Part shown: positions 35,082 to 43,222 of the stretch, one piece after another | Layout of the letters: every line of letters begins with the position of its first letter | Position numbering within the stretch: the stretch's first letter is position 1 | Assembly: GCF_051535235.1 (NCBI RefSeq) | Contig: NZ_JBPPLZ010000007.1 | Location: 1-64,000, forward strand | Length of the DNA stretch: 64,000 bases | Source: Nitrobacter sp051535235 | Lineage (GTDB): Bacteria; Pseudomonadota; Alphaproteobacteria; Rhizobiales; Xanthobacteraceae | Direction: 5' to 3' | Position numbers and translations under genes: made by a program | Notes under the pieces: model-generated | Databases searched by the model: none | What the model was told of the DNA's origin: nothing | What the model saw: only the letters and a program-made list of their open reading frames with translations

Positions 35082-35341
35082 TACGTCCGGTTCTTATGGA
35101 GATCGGAATCTTCCTGGTTCCGTTCGCGATCTATGCTGCGTATCTGATCGCTAATCGTGTGGACTTCATGATCGCCGCGTCGTGGCCGGCGCACATCGTC
35201 TTGAGGCTCTCGCTTGCCGCGCTGGTCCTGGTCGTCGTCAGTTTCATCCTGCTGGCGCATTTCTCGGGCGCGCCGCCGGATTCGACCTACATTCCGGCGC
35301 ATATGGAGAACGGCAGGCTCGTACCCGGAGCCGAGAGGTGA
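35078..35341 (+). CDS. DUF6111 small membrane protein
   Basis: The 87-residue protein has two membrane helices (about 8-27 and 38-62) and a short tail with PDSTYIPAHMENGRLVPG, as in DUF6111 proteins found next to cca in Rhizobiales. ATG overlaps the NUDIX stop and its stop overlaps the GTG of cca (GTGA). Function is unknown. Confidence 0.8.
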   Translation: MIRPVLMEIGIFLVPFAIYAAYLIANRVDFMIAASWPAHIVLRLSLAALVLVVVSFILLAHFSGAPPDSTYIPAHMENGRLVPGAER

Positions 35342-36594
35342 ACACGGTCCGCTCGCTGCGTGAAGCGGGCTGGCTGAAATCAGGTCCCGCGGCGCGCGTT
35401 CTTGCGCTGCTCAATGAAAAAGGCGAGGAGGGGCGCGTCGTCGGCGGAGCGGTGCGCAACGCCTTGATGGGACTGCTGGTCGGCGAGATCGACTTCGCGA
35501 CCACGGCGCCGCCCGAAGAGGTGATCCGCCGCGCCGCCGCCGCCCGCATCAAGAGCATTCCGACCGGGATCGAGCATGGCACCGTCACGCTGGTCGTCGA
35601 GGGCCGGCCGTTCGAGGTCACGACGCTGCGGGAGGACGTCGAGACCTTCGGCCGCAAGGCCAGGGTCGCGTTCGGCCGCGACTGGGCGCGCGATGCCGAA
35701 CGTCGCGATTTCACCATCAACGGCCTGTCAGTCGACAGCGATGGGGCGGTGCACGACCATGTCGGCGGGCTCGACGACATCGCGGCGAGGCGGGTGCGCT
35801 TCATCGGCGATCCGGACCGGCGCATCGCCGAGGATTATCTGCGTATTCTGCGATTCTTCCGCATCCATGCCGCCTATGGCGCAGGCGAGCCTGACCGGGC
35901 CGGCTATCTCGCCTGCATCCGCGGCCGCGCCGGACTTGCCACGTTGTCGGCCGAACGGCTGCGGGCGGAAATGCTGAAGCTGCTGGTCGCGGAGGGTGCC
36001 GTGGAGGCGCTGATCGCGATGGAGGATGGTGGCTTGCTGCTGGCTATCCTCGGCGGTGTCGCCTATCGCGGGCCGCTCACGGCGATGATCGCCGCCGAGC
36101 ATGCGCTGGAACTCCCGCCGGATCCGGTCCGTCGGCTCGCTGCGCTTGCGGTGTCGGTCACCGAAGATGCCCGGCGGATCGCGCAGCGGCTGCGGCTCTC
36201 CAATGTGGAAGCAAAGCAATTGGATTCGATGGGCCATCGCTGGTGGCGGCTCGGCAGCATGGACGAGGCGACCGCGCGGCGGCGAATCTACCGGCTCGGC
36301 GCGCCGCGCTTCCGCGACCGGCTGATGCAGGCCTGGGCACGGGCCGGTCTCGGAGCCGATCCCGCGCCGTGGCGAAATGTCGCAACCTTACCGCAGCGCT
36401 GGCAGCCGCCCGCGTTTCCATTGAAGGCGGAGGATTTCATCGCCCGCGGAATAGCGGCGGGGCCGGCGCTGGGCCATGTCCTGACGATCGCGGAAGATGC
36501 CTGGCTGGCTGCGGATTTCCCGCTCGATTCCGCGGAGCTTTCGGCGATTGCGGATCAGACCGTCGCGCGGTTCACGCGCGATCACCGGCTGTGA
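35338..36594 (+). CDS. cca: CCA tRNA nucleotidyltransferase (poly A polymerase family)
   Basis: The 418-residue class II nucleotidyltransferase has RVVGGAVRNALM, the metal site GEIDFATTA, the RRDFTINGL motif and the DLRIxRFF-like EDYLRILRFFRIHAAYG. It adds or repairs the CCA end of tRNAs. The first metal-binding acid, usually Asp in D-x-D, is Glu here (E-I-D), a conservative change. Start GTG 35338 overlaps the DUF6111 stop. The longer frame from 35182 is a DUF6111 shadow. Confidence 0.9.
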   Translation: MNTVRSLREAGWLKSGPAARVLALLNEKGEEGRVVGGAVRNALMGLLVGEIDFATTAPPEEVIRRAAAARIKSIPTGIEHGTVTLVVEGRPFEVTTLREDVETFGRKARVAFGRDWARDAERRDFTINGLSVDSDGAVHDHVGGLDDIAARRVRFIGDPDRRIAEDYLRILRFFRIHAAYGAGEPDRAGYLACIRGRAGLATLSAERLRAEMLKLLVAEGAVEALIAMEDGGLLLAILGGVAYRGPLTAMIAAEHALELPPDPVRRLAALAVSVTEDARRIAQRLRLSNVEAKQLDSMGHRWWRLGSMDEATARRRIYRLGAPRFRDRLMQAWARAGLGADPAPWRNVATLPQRWQPPAFPLKAEDFIARGIAAGPALGHVLTIAEDAWLAADFPLDSAELSAIADQTVARFTRDHRL

Positions 36595-36615
36595 GTGCGG
36601 TCTCGAGATAGCTCG

Positions 36616-37500
36616 TCAAGGCCACTTCACCTCGGGCGGCATCGAGGACAGGATCGACTCGACGTTGCCGCCGGTCTTCAGCCCGAAAATGGTGCCGCGG
36701 TCGTAGAGCAGATTGAATTCGGCGTATCTTCCGCGCCGGATCAACTGCTCCTCGCGGTCGGCCGCGGTCCATGACGTGTTGAAGTTGCGGCGTACGAGTT
36801 CAGGGTAGACCTTGAGCAGCGCGCGTCCGACGTCCTGCGTGAAGGCAAGGTCGGCATCCCAGTCGCCGCTGTCGTGCCAGTCGTAGAAAATGCCGCCGAT
36901 GCCGCGCGCTTCCTTGCGGTGCGGCAGGTAGAAATACTCGTCGCACCAGGTTTTATATTTGTCATAGTCGGCAACCGCATGGGCATCGCATGCCGCCTTC
37001 ATCGCCGCGTGGAATGCGACGCTGTCGGCATCCGCCTGCGTGCGCCGCCGCACAAGCACGGGCGTCAGGTCGCCGCCGCCGCCGAACCAGGCCTTCGTCG
37101 TCACCACGAAGCGCGTATTCATGTGAACAGCGGGGATATGTGGATTGCGCATATGCGCAATCAGGGAGATGCCGGAGGCCCAGAATTTGGGATCTGCCTC
37201 GGCCCCCGGAATCTGCGCGCGAAACTCCGGCGCGAACTCGCCATACACGGTCGAACAATGCACCCCGACTTTCTCGAACAGCCGTCCGTGCATCATCGAC
37301 ATGACGCCGCCCCCGCCTGGTTGGCCGGTGTGGTCGGTGCGTTCCCACGGCGTGCGCACGAAGCGGCCGGCCTCGCCGGGATAGAGCTGCGCCGGCGCGT
37401 CGTCCTCCAGCTTTTCGAAGGCCGCGCAGATATCGTCGCGCAACTGCTCGAACCAGGATCGAGCGCGGGTCTTGCGGCTCTCGGCCAGGGAGGCGTCCAT
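36616..37500 (-). CDS. hemF: Coproporphyrinogen III oxidase, oxygen dependent
   Basis: The 294-residue enzyme contains GRLFEKVGVHCSTVYG, HMRNPHIPAVHMNTR, WFGGGGDLTP, YLPHRKEARGIGGIFYD and RRGRYAEFNLLYDRGT, all typical of HemF. It makes protoporphyrinogen IX with molecular oxygen, which fits an aerobic organism needing much haem. Start ATG 37500 has AAGGA 8 bases upstream. The frame extends into an interspersed repeat and the ATG at 37527 lies in that repeat, so it is less likely. Confidence 0.93.
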   Translation of the reverse strand: MDASLAESRKTRARSWFEQLRDDICAAFEKLEDDAPAQLYPGEAGRFVRTPWERTDHTGQPGGGGVMSMMHGRLFEKVGVHCSTVYGEFAPEFRAQIPGAEADPKFWASGISLIAHMRNPHIPAVHMNTRFVVTTKAWFGGGGDLTPVLVRRRTQADADSVAFHAAMKAACDAHAVADYDKYKTWCDEYFYLPHRKEARGIGGIFYDWHDSGDWDADLAFTQDVGRALLKVYPELVRRNFNTSWTAADREEQLIRRGRYAEFNLLYDRGTIFGLKTGGNVESILSSMPPEVKWP

Positions 37501-37522
37501 TGCAAATTCCTTAACAGACTCT

Positions 37523-37632
37523 GTCATTGCGAGGAACTCAGGGCGACGCGGAGCGTCGTCCCGACAGCCATGAAGCAATCCAATATTGTTCGCGCTTGCC
37601 GAAGGCAAACCCAAGGTGCCCGCAGTGACAAG
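37523..37632. repeat. Interspersed repeat, GTCATTGCGAGGA type
   Basis: Begins GTCATTGCGAGGA and holds GAAGCAATCCA, both shared with 28568-28647, then a second part ending GCCCGCAGTGACA. It fills the gap between hemF and queD and lies directly upstream of the hemF ribosome binding site. Confidence 0.6.
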
Positions 37633-37639
37633 CGGGGGT

Positions 37640-38005
37640 TCAATTTCCAGGCCCGAAATAAGTGCAGCTTTCGCCGCAACTGTCGCGATGCACGCTGATG
37701 CGCGTCACTTGTCCTGCGTGCTGGACATGGTCCCAGATGAAGCGCGCCAGATTTTCCAGCGTCGGCGGGCCTAGCCCCGCGACGTCGTTGAGAAACCGGT
37801 GATCGAGCTTGCTCCGGACCTCGTCCATGCCGCGTGCGAGCAGGCCGAGGTCGAGCACCATGCCGGTGGCGGGTTCGGGCGTGCCGCGGACGCTTACCTC
37901 GGCGCGGAAGGAATGGCCGTGGATTTCCATGCTCGCATTTCCCAACGTCGTTCCAGGCAGCGCATGCGCAGCCTCGAAACGGAACGATTTCGTCAACTCC
38001 CACAT
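37640..38005 (-). CDS. queD: 6-pyruvoyl tetrahydropterin synthase / QueD family protein
   Basis: The 121-residue protein has FRFEAAHALPG, zinc-binding IHGHSF, DLGLL, LDHRFLND, PTLENLARFIW and the C-terminal glutamate region SCGESCTYFG. Family context and adjacent queE point to 6-carboxytetrahydropterin synthase in queuosine biosynthesis. One oddity is seen: in standard QueD the catalytic cysteine is in C-x3-HGH, but here that position is Ser (S-M-E-I-H-G-H), with Glu two residues before HGH. Close relatives in Bradyrhizobiaceae, as I remember them, share this feature, so it may be a variant active site rather than a mutation. Confidence 0.82.
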   Translation of the reverse strand: MWELTKSFRFEAAHALPGTTLGNASMEIHGHSFRAEVSVRGTPEPATGMVLDLGLLARGMDEVRSKLDHRFLNDVAGLGPPTLENLARFIWDHVQHAGQVTRISVHRDSCGESCTYFGPGN

Positions 38006-38027
38006 TCGTCAAACCTGCTCCTGATAC

Positions 38028-38150
38028 CCCGGACGTAATGCGGCATCTTCGATGCCGCTTCGCAGAACCGGGACCGTTCCAAGCGCTCCCTTCATAACAG
38101 CCCCGGATCAGCAGGGCGTCACGGTGCTGCAGACAGCGTGGTCCGGGGCA
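38028..38150. repeat. Interspersed repeat, GATGCCGCTTCGCAGAACCGGGA type
   Basis: The segment around 38048-38071 is the reverse complement of part of the 42211-42337 repeat. A CCCCGG/CCGGGG pair bounds the right part. It lies between queD and queE. The outer limits are uncertain. Confidence 0.5.
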
Positions 38151-38201
38151 CGGATTGAGTCGCTGCGTCTGCGCAATGTTGATGAGGCTGCTCTGCCATT
38201 C

Positions 38202-38834
38202 CTACCTTATTCCAAGCGTCTTGTGCGTCTGCAGGCTGAGCCGCCATTGCGGATGCCGCAGGCAATAGTCGATGGCGCGCGCGGTATTGCCGGCCGCGTC
38301 AATCCCGTCCATCGGCTGCAACGAAAAACGCTCGAAGGCGAGGTCTGCGAAGTCCTCGGGCCGGGCGTCCGCCTGCGGATAGACCAGCTTGAGTTCCTGC
38401 CCCCTGGTGACGCGCAAATCGGCGCCGGCCTTGGGGCTGACGCACAGCCAATCGATGCCGTCAGGCGGTGCTATGGTGCCGTTGGTTTCGATGCCGATCT
38501 CGAAGCCGCGGGCGTGCAGCGCGTCGACCAATGCCTTGTCCACCTGCAACAGCGGCTCTCCTCCCGTCAACACCGTGTAGCGCTGGGCGGCCGGTCCGGC
38601 CCACTGCGCTGCGACGGTATCGGCCAGCGCGTCGGCGGTGGCGTAGCGCCCGCCCAGCGTCCCGTCCGTGCCCACGAAATCCGTGTCGCAGAACCGGCAG
38701 GTGGCTGAAGCGCGGTCTTCCTCACGCCCGCTCCACAGGTTGCAGCCCGAGAAGCGACAGAATACCGCAGCTCGGCCCGCATGGGCGCCTTCGCCCTGCA
38801 GGGTCAGAAAAATCTCTTTGACTGCGTAGCTCAC
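38202..38834 (-). CDS. queE: 7-carboxy-7-deazaguanine synthase (radical SAM)
   Basis: The 210-residue protein has the unusual QueE cluster motif C-x14-C-x2-C (CNLWSGREEDRASATCRFCDTDF) after the conserved start KEIFLTLQGEG. TGGEPLLQ, IETNGT and the C-terminal FSLQPMDG follow. It converts 6-carboxytetrahydropterin to carboxydeazaguanine, the step after QueD. Start GTG 38834 overlaps the trmL stop (GTGA). It lies in the order trmL-queE-queD-hemF on the minus strand. Confidence 0.92.
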   Translation of the reverse strand: MSYAVKEIFLTLQGEGAHAGRAAVFCRFSGCNLWSGREEDRASATCRFCDTDFVGTDGTLGGRYATADALADTVAAQWAGPAAQRYTVLTGGEPLLQVDKALVDALHARGFEIGIETNGTIAPPDGIDWLCVSPKAGADLRVTRGQELKLVYPQADARPEDFADLAFERFSLQPMDGIDAAGNTARAIDYCLRHPQWRLSLQTHKTLGIR

Positions 38835-39298
38835 GAGGTTCTTTCCGGCGCCGGTCTGGTTTGCCGAAGAGCCTCGCCTACCGCCATGGCGGTGGCAATG
38901 GCGACATTCAGCGAGCGTAAGCCTGACTTTACGGGTATCACCAGACGTGCGTCCGCGGCTGCTGCGACGGCGTCCGGGACACCGGCGCTTTCGCGGCCGA
39001 ACAACAGGATATCGGTAGAAAAATACCGATGATTCAGGTAGGACAGGGCTCCCTTGGTGGTGAAAAGCACCAGCCGCCCGCCATCTCCGCTACGCCACTC
39101 CTGAAAGTTCGGCCAGGAATCGTGACGCACGATGGCGACCTGGTCGAGATAGTCCATTCCCGCCCGGCGGAAATGGCGATCCGAGACCGGAAAACCGGCA
39201 GGCTCGATGATATGGGCCTCGACATCGAGACAGGCGCACAGGCGCAGAATTGTCCCGGTGTTCTGCGGGATGTCGGGTTGAAAAAGCGCGATCCGCAT
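38831..39298 (-). CDS. trmL: tRNA (cytidine/uridine-2'-O)-methyltransferase TrmL
   Basis: The 155-residue SPOUT methyltransferase starts MRIALFQPDIPQNTGTILRL and has LLFGRESAGVPD and IPVKSGLRSLNVAIATAMAVGE, the knotted SAM site. It methylates the wobble base of certain leucine tRNAs. It is translationally coupled to queE, which also leads to a wobble modification (queuosine). The start is ATG 39298; the frame upstream lacks family similarity. Confidence 0.9.
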   Translation of the reverse strand: MRIALFQPDIPQNTGTILRLCACLDVEAHIIEPAGFPVSDRHFRRAGMDYLDQVAIVRHDSWPNFQEWRSGDGGRLVLFTTKGALSYLNHRYFSTDILLFGRESAGVPDAVAAAADARLVIPVKSGLRSLNVAIATAMAVGEALRQTRPAPERTS

Positions 39299-39486
39299 CA
39301 CCTCTGGGCTTTCATGACGGGACTTCGCGGCAGCCGGCGGTTCGTTGCAGTGCAATAATGTGATCGATAGCGCACTTGCGCTCACTCGGCGACGATGCCA
39401 ATAGAACGGCCGCTCGCAAGATGCATCCCTGGAGTGGTTACACCTATAGCAACAAGATCGGCAGCGAATAAGAAGGGGTTGGAATC

Positions 39487-40014
39487 GTGACGACGTCGTC
39501 TTCGGCAGGACATAGCCGCCGTGATTTCCTTTTCGTAGCAACCGGCGCCGTCGCCGCCGTGGGCGCGGCAGCCGCGGCGTGGCCGCTGGTGGCCCAATTG
39601 AACCCGGATGCTTCCACGGTCGCCGCTGGCGCGCCCATCGAGGTCGATCTCTCCCCGATCGCCGACGGGCAGGACATCAAGGTGTTCTGGCGCGGCAAGC
39701 CGATTTACATCATGCACCGCACCGCCAAGCAGATTAAGGAAGCCCAGTCGGTCAACGTATCGAGCCTGCCCGATCCGCAGCCGGATTCGGCCCGCGTCAA
39801 GGAAGGCCACGACCAGTGGCTCGTCGTGATCGGCATCTGCACCCATCTCGGCTGCATCCCGATCGCACATGAAGGCAACTACGACGGATTTTTCTGTCCG
39901 TGCCATGGTTCGCAATACGATTCCTCGGGCCGCATCCGTCAGGGCCCGGCCCCTCTCAATCTTGCCATTCCGCCTTACGCCTTCCTTTCCGATAGCAAGA
40001 TCAAGATCGGATAA
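39487..40014 (+). CDS. petA: Ubiquinol-cytochrome c reductase Rieske iron-sulfur subunit
   Basis: The 175-residue protein has a Tat-type signal anchor (HSRRDFLFVATGAVAAVGAA) and the Rieske cluster motifs CTHLGC and CPCHGS. It is the iron-sulfur subunit of the cytochrome bc1 complex. It starts at GTG 39487, as the Tat region requires, and is followed after 51 bases by the fused cytochrome b/c1 gene, as in the fbcFH operon of Bradyrhizobium. Confidence 0.94.
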   Translation: MTTSSSAGHSRRDFLFVATGAVAAVGAAAAAWPLVAQLNPDASTVAAGAPIEVDLSPIADGQDIKVFWRGKPIYIMHRTAKQIKEAQSVNVSSLPDPQPDSARVKEGHDQWLVVIGICTHLGCIPIAHEGNYDGFFCPCHGSQYDSSGRIRQGPAPLNLAIPPYAFLSDSKIKIG

Positions 40015-40065
40015 GGCCGAAAAGACCCGAACCGAACGCGTCGTTTCATTCCTCAGGATCGCATC

Positions 40066-42126
40066 ATGAGCGGACCCTCCACCTACCAGCCGCAAAATTC
40101 CTTCATTAAATGGATCGAGCGGAGACTGCCGATCTTCGGCCTTGTCCATTCCTCGTTCGTCGCCTATCCGACGCCGCGCAACCTGAATTACTGGTGGACG
40201 TTCGGCGGCATCCTCTCGTTCATGCTGGGGGTGCAGATCATCACCGGCGTCATCCTGGCGATGCATTACACGCCCCAGGCCGACCTCGCTTTCAACTCGG
40301 TGGAAGCCATCGTCCGCGACGTCGATTACGGCTGGCTGCTGCGTTATCTCCATTCCAACGGCGCCTCGATGTTCTTCATCGCCGTCTATATCCACATGCT
40401 TCGCGGCCTGTATTACGGCTCCTATAAGGAACCGCGCGAAGTCCTCTGGATCCTCGGCGTCATCATCTACCTGCTGATGATGGCGACCGGCTTCATGGGC
40501 TACGTGCTGCCGTGGGGCCAGATGAGCTTCTGGGGCGCGACCGTCATCACCAACCTGTTTTCCGCCATTCCCTATTTCGGCGAAAGCATCGTGACCCTGC
40601 TGTGGGGCGGCTATTCGGTCGGCAATCCGACGCTGAACCGCTTCTTCTCGCTGCACTACCTGCTGCCGTTCGTGATCGCGGGCGTGGTCGTGCTGCATGT
40701 CTGGGCGCTGCATGTCGCCGGCCAGAACAATCCGACCGGCGTCGAGCCCAAGACGCCGAAGGACACGGTGCCGTTCACGCCTTACGCAACCATCAAGGAC
40801 GGGTTCGGCCTGTCCTGTTTCATCCTGTTCTATTGCTGGTTCATCTTCTACATCCCGAACTATCTCGGCGATCCCGACAACTACATCCCCGCCAATCCGG
40901 GTGTGACGCCCGCGCACATCGTGCCGGAATGGTACTACCTGCCGTTCTACGCGATCCTGCGTTCGATCCCGAACAAGCTCGCGGGGGTCGTGGCGATGTT
41001 CAGTGCCATCCTGGTGCTGGCCTTCCTGCCCTGGCTCGATTCCGCCAAGACCCGCTCGCTTCGCTATCGTCCGCTCGCCAAGCAGTTCTTCTGGATCTTC
41101 GTCGGTGTCTGTCTCGGCCTCGGCTATCTCGGAGCGAAGCCGCCGGAAGGCGTCTACGTCATTGCCGGGCGTATCCTGACGGGGTGCTATTTCGCCTATT
41201 TCCTGATCGTGCTGCCGATCCTGAGCCGCATCGAGAAGCCACGTCCCCTGCCCAATTCGATCGCGGATGACGTGCTGGGGAAGAAAGGCGTCGTGGCCTC
41301 GCTCGCGGCGGTGTTTGCCGTCGCGGGGCTATTGGTATGGGATAGCGGTTCCAGGGCTATGGCGGCCGAGCATTCGCCGAATCCCCCGTCGCTGAACTGG
41401 TCGTTCGCGGGCCCGCTTGGCAGATTCGATCAGGCCCAGTTGCAGCGCGGCTACAAGGTCTACAAGGAGGTCTGCTCGGCATGCCATTCGATGAACCTCG
41501 TGCATTATCGCAACCTGACTGATCCGGGCGGTCCGGGCTTCACGGTGGCTCAGGCCACGGCGCTGGCTGCCGAAATCCAGGTCAAGGACGGTCCGAACGA
41601 CGCCGGCGAGATGTTCGAGCGGCCGGGACGTATCGCCGACAAGTTTCCGGCGCCGTTTCCGAACGAGAACGCCGCCCGCGTAGCCAATGGCGGCGCAGCG
41701 CCCCCCGATCTCTCGCTGATGGCCAAGGCGCGGGGCTATGAGCGCGGTTTTCCGCAGTTCATTTTCGATGCCTTTACGCAGTTCCAGGAAAAAGGCCCGA
41801 ACTACATCCACGCCATCCTGACCGGCTTCGAGGATTCCCCGCCGCATGGCTTCACGCTGCCGGATGGTTCGTTCTACAACAAGTACTTCCCCGGTCATGC
41901 GATGAAGATGCCGAACCCGCTGTCGGACGATCAGATATCCTACAGCGACGGGACGCCGCAGAAGGTCGATCAATATGCGACGGATGTGGCCGCCTTCCTG
42001 ATGTGGGCCGCCGAGCCGAAGCTGGAGGAACGCAAGCGGATCGGCTTGCAGGTCATGATTTTCATGGTCATCTTTGCCGGACTGCTCTACTTCACCAAGA
42101 GGGCGGTGTGGGCCGACGCGCATTGA
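40066..42126 (+). CDS. fbcH: Fused cytochrome b / cytochrome c1 precursor (FbcH)
   Basis: The 686-residue polyprotein starts with cytochrome b (eight membrane helices, haem histidines in HSNGASMFFIAVYIHMLRG and HYLLPFVIAGVVVLHVWALH, and the Qo motif PEWY). After a hydrophobic segment and a cleavage-like site near residue 434 (AMA-AE), a cytochrome c1 part follows with haem motif CSACH at 470-474, a Met-containing MPNPLSD region and a C-terminal anchor helix. Fusion and later cleavage into b and c1 are known in Bradyrhizobium japonicum. With PetA it forms the bc1 complex, needed here for reverse electron flow to quinone and NADH in a nitrite oxidiser, if the genus is right. Confidence 0.94.
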   Translation: MSGPSTYQPQNSFIKWIERRLPIFGLVHSSFVAYPTPRNLNYWWTFGGILSFMLGVQIITGVILAMHYTPQADLAFNSVEAIVRDVDYGWLLRYLHSNGASMFFIAVYIHMLRGLYYGSYKEPREVLWILGVIIYLLMMATGFMGYVLPWGQMSFWGATVITNLFSAIPYFGESIVTLLWGGYSVGNPTLNRFFSLHYLLPFVIAGVVVLHVWALHVAGQNNPTGVEPKTPKDTVPFTPYATIKDGFGLSCFILFYCWFIFYIPNYLGDPDNYIPANPGVTPAHIVPEWYYLPFYAILRSIPNKLAGVVAMFSAILVLAFLPWLDSAKTRSLRYRPLAKQFFWIFVGVCLGLGYLGAKPPEGVYVIAGRILTGCYFAYFLIVLPILSRIEKPRPLPNSIADDVLGKKGVVASLAAVFAVAGLLVWDSGSRAMAAEHSPNPPSLNWSFAGPLGRFDQAQLQRGYKVYKEVCSACHSMNLVHYRNLTDPGGPGFTVAQATALAAEIQVKDGPNDAGEMFERPGRIADKFPAPFPNENAARVANGGAAPPDLSLMAKARGYERGFPQFIFDAFTQFQEKGPNYIHAILTGFEDSPPHGFTLPDGSFYNKYFPGHAMKMPNPLSDDQISYSDGTPQKVDQYATDVAAFLMWAAEPKLEERKRIGLQVMIFMVIFAGLLYFTKRAVWADAH

Positions 42127-42175
42127 GGCGCAGCCGGATTAACTGCCGAGGCGAGACCAAAAGTTCCTGCAAAGC

Positions 42176-42203
42176 AGCCCCGGCCTTGGCCGGGGCTTTT
42201 TAT
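42176..42203 (+). terminator. Rho-independent terminator after fbcH
   Basis: AGCCCCGGCC and GGCCGGGGCT form a 10-bp GC-rich stem, followed by TTTTTATTA. It lies about 50 bases after the fbcH stop and ends the petA-fbcH operon. Confidence 0.88.
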
Positions 42204-42210
42204 TATTGAG

Positions 42211-42337
42211 GTGCCGTGTCCCCGACGCGATGCCGCGCAAGCGGTGCATCGCTGATCCCGGACCGTTACGAAGGCGGTGTCTGATGCGATCCCGGTTCTG
42301 CGAAGCGGCGTTGCACGCCGCATCGCGCCCGGGACAC
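42211..42337. repeat. Interspersed repeat, GTGTCCCCGACGCGATGC ... CCCGGGACAC type
   Basis: An imperfect palindrome of about 127 bases with GTGTCCC/GGGACAC ends and internal GATCCCGG/TCCCGGTTCTGCGAAGCGGC segments. It lies between fbcH and the convergent PEBP gene. Part of it recurs at 38048-38071. Confidence 0.62.
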
Positions 42338-42353
42338 AGGTTCGGCCCAGCAA

Positions 42354-42851
42354 TCAGCGCTTGAACAGGCCCATCACCGCCGATTTCGCCAGCGTGTTGA
42401 AGTGAAGCTGGAACCCGATCACCGCCGCTGAGGTGTCGGCGGTGGCGTTGATGTTGCCTCCCACTGCGTGCACGGTGAAGAAATAGCGGTGCGGATGATC
42501 CCCTTCGGGCGGGCAGGGACCGCCATAGCACGCGGAGCCGAAGTCGGTGCGGCTCTGCAGCGCCCCCCTCGGAAGCTTGCCGCTGTCGGGATTGCCGGCG
42601 TCGAGCGCAAGTTCCGTCACCGATGGCGGGATATTGATGACGACCCAGTGCCAGAAGCCGCTGCCGGTCGGCGCGTCCGGATCGTAACAGGTCACGGCGA
42701 AACTCCTGGTACCTGCCGGAGCGCCGCTCCAGCGCAGGTGCGGCGACCGGTTGCCGCCCGCGCAGCCGTGACCGAAATCCGCCGACAGGATATGATCCTT
42801 GGCGAGGTAGTCGCCGTCCTTGAAACTGTCGCTCACGACCTTGAACGCCAT
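42354..42851 (-). CDS. YbhB/YbcL (PEBP, Raf-kinase-inhibitor-like) family protein
   Basis: The 165-residue protein shows the bacterial PEBP features: NRSPHLRWSGAPAGTRSFAV, YDPDAPTGSGFWHWVVINIPP, the GxCYGGPCPPEGDHPHRY ligand-site segment and FTVHAV. There is no signal peptide. The role in bacteria is unclear. It is a single gene convergent with fbcH. Confidence 0.88.
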   Translation of the reverse strand: MAFKVVSDSFKDGDYLAKDHILSADFGHGCAGGNRSPHLRWSGAPAGTRSFAVTCYDPDAPTGSGFWHWVVINIPPSVTELALDAGNPDSGKLPRGALQSRTDFGSACYGGPCPPEGDHPHRYFFTVHAVGGNINATADTSAAVIGFQLHFNTLAKSAVMGLFKR

Positions 42852-42883
42852 GTTTTTCTCCCGGTTTTAGGATGAACGGGAAT

Positions 42884-42965
42884 CTAGAGCATTTCATGTT
42901 TTGACGGAAACGCTTCAGGCATAGCCATTCAAGGAACGCCGTCGTTTCGCTCGCCCATGACGCCG
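42884..42965. repeat. Two partial interspersed repeats side by side
   Basis: CTAGAGCATTTCATGTTTTG and the following ACGGAAACG (42884-42912) look like one known rhizobial repeat. GGCATAGCCATTCAAGGAACG (from 42918) with CGCCCATGACG resembles the family at 45413-45540. Both are upstream of the PEBP gene. Confidence 0.5.
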
Positions 42966-43022
42966 GCAATCCGTCCGCTTTGAAGATGGATGGCATGACA
43001 AAGGTGATCGTCCCGAACGCTC

Positions 43023-43049
43023 TTGACATCGCACCATCGGAATGATGAT
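43023..43049 (+). promoter_or_regulatory. Candidate promoter of trpL-trpE(G)
   Basis: A perfect -35 box TTGACA (43023-43028) is followed after 15 bases by GATGAT (43044-43049), a weak -10 box. Transcription would start near 43057, at or next to the trpL ATG, so the leader mRNA would have no ribosome binding site. This matches what is known for Sinorhizobium meliloti trpL. Confidence 0.55.
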
Positions 43050-43058
43050 TTCGCGGCC

Positions 43059-43106
43059 ATGACCAGCACCGTCCGCCCGTTCCGTCTCTGGTGGCCCACC
43101 TTCTAA
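43059..43106 (+). CDS. trpL: trp operon leader peptide with tandem Trp codons
   Basis: A 15-codon frame encodes MTSTVRPFRLWWPTF, with two adjacent TGG codons at 43089-43094, then TAA. A hairpin CCACCT/AGGTGG (43096-43111) starts right after the Trp codons, and a terminator hairpin follows at 43144-43174. The trpE(G) gene starts at 43223. This is the classic layout for ribosome-mediated attenuation: low charged tRNA-Trp stalls the ribosome and lets transcription proceed. There is no Shine-Dalgarno, in line with leaderless translation. In S. meliloti the released leader RNA and peptide also act in trans; whether that holds here is unknown. Confidence 0.85.
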   Translation: MTSTVRPFRLWWPTF

Positions 43107-43143
43107 GGTGGCCGGTGCGATTTTGTTTCAATTCCGATCGTCG

Positions 43144-43174
43144 AAGGCCGTCATGCAGAAACGACGGCCTTTTT
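43144..43174 (+). terminator. Transcription attenuator of trpE(G)
   Basis: AAGGCCGTC (43144-43152) and GACGGCCTT (43163-43171) make a perfect 9-bp stem with a 10-base loop, and a run of five T overlaps its end. It lies between trpL and trpE(G) and is the expected attenuator terminator. Confidence 0.85.
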
Positions 43175-43222
43175 CGTTTGTCCTGTGTGGCGCTTCTTCC
43201 TCAGGTCTCGTAAGAGGACTCC

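Noticed and set aside
37501..37614. Longer HemF N-terminus reaching upstream of 37500
   Set aside because: That part lies in an interspersed repeat, and a good ribosome binding site precedes ATG 37500.
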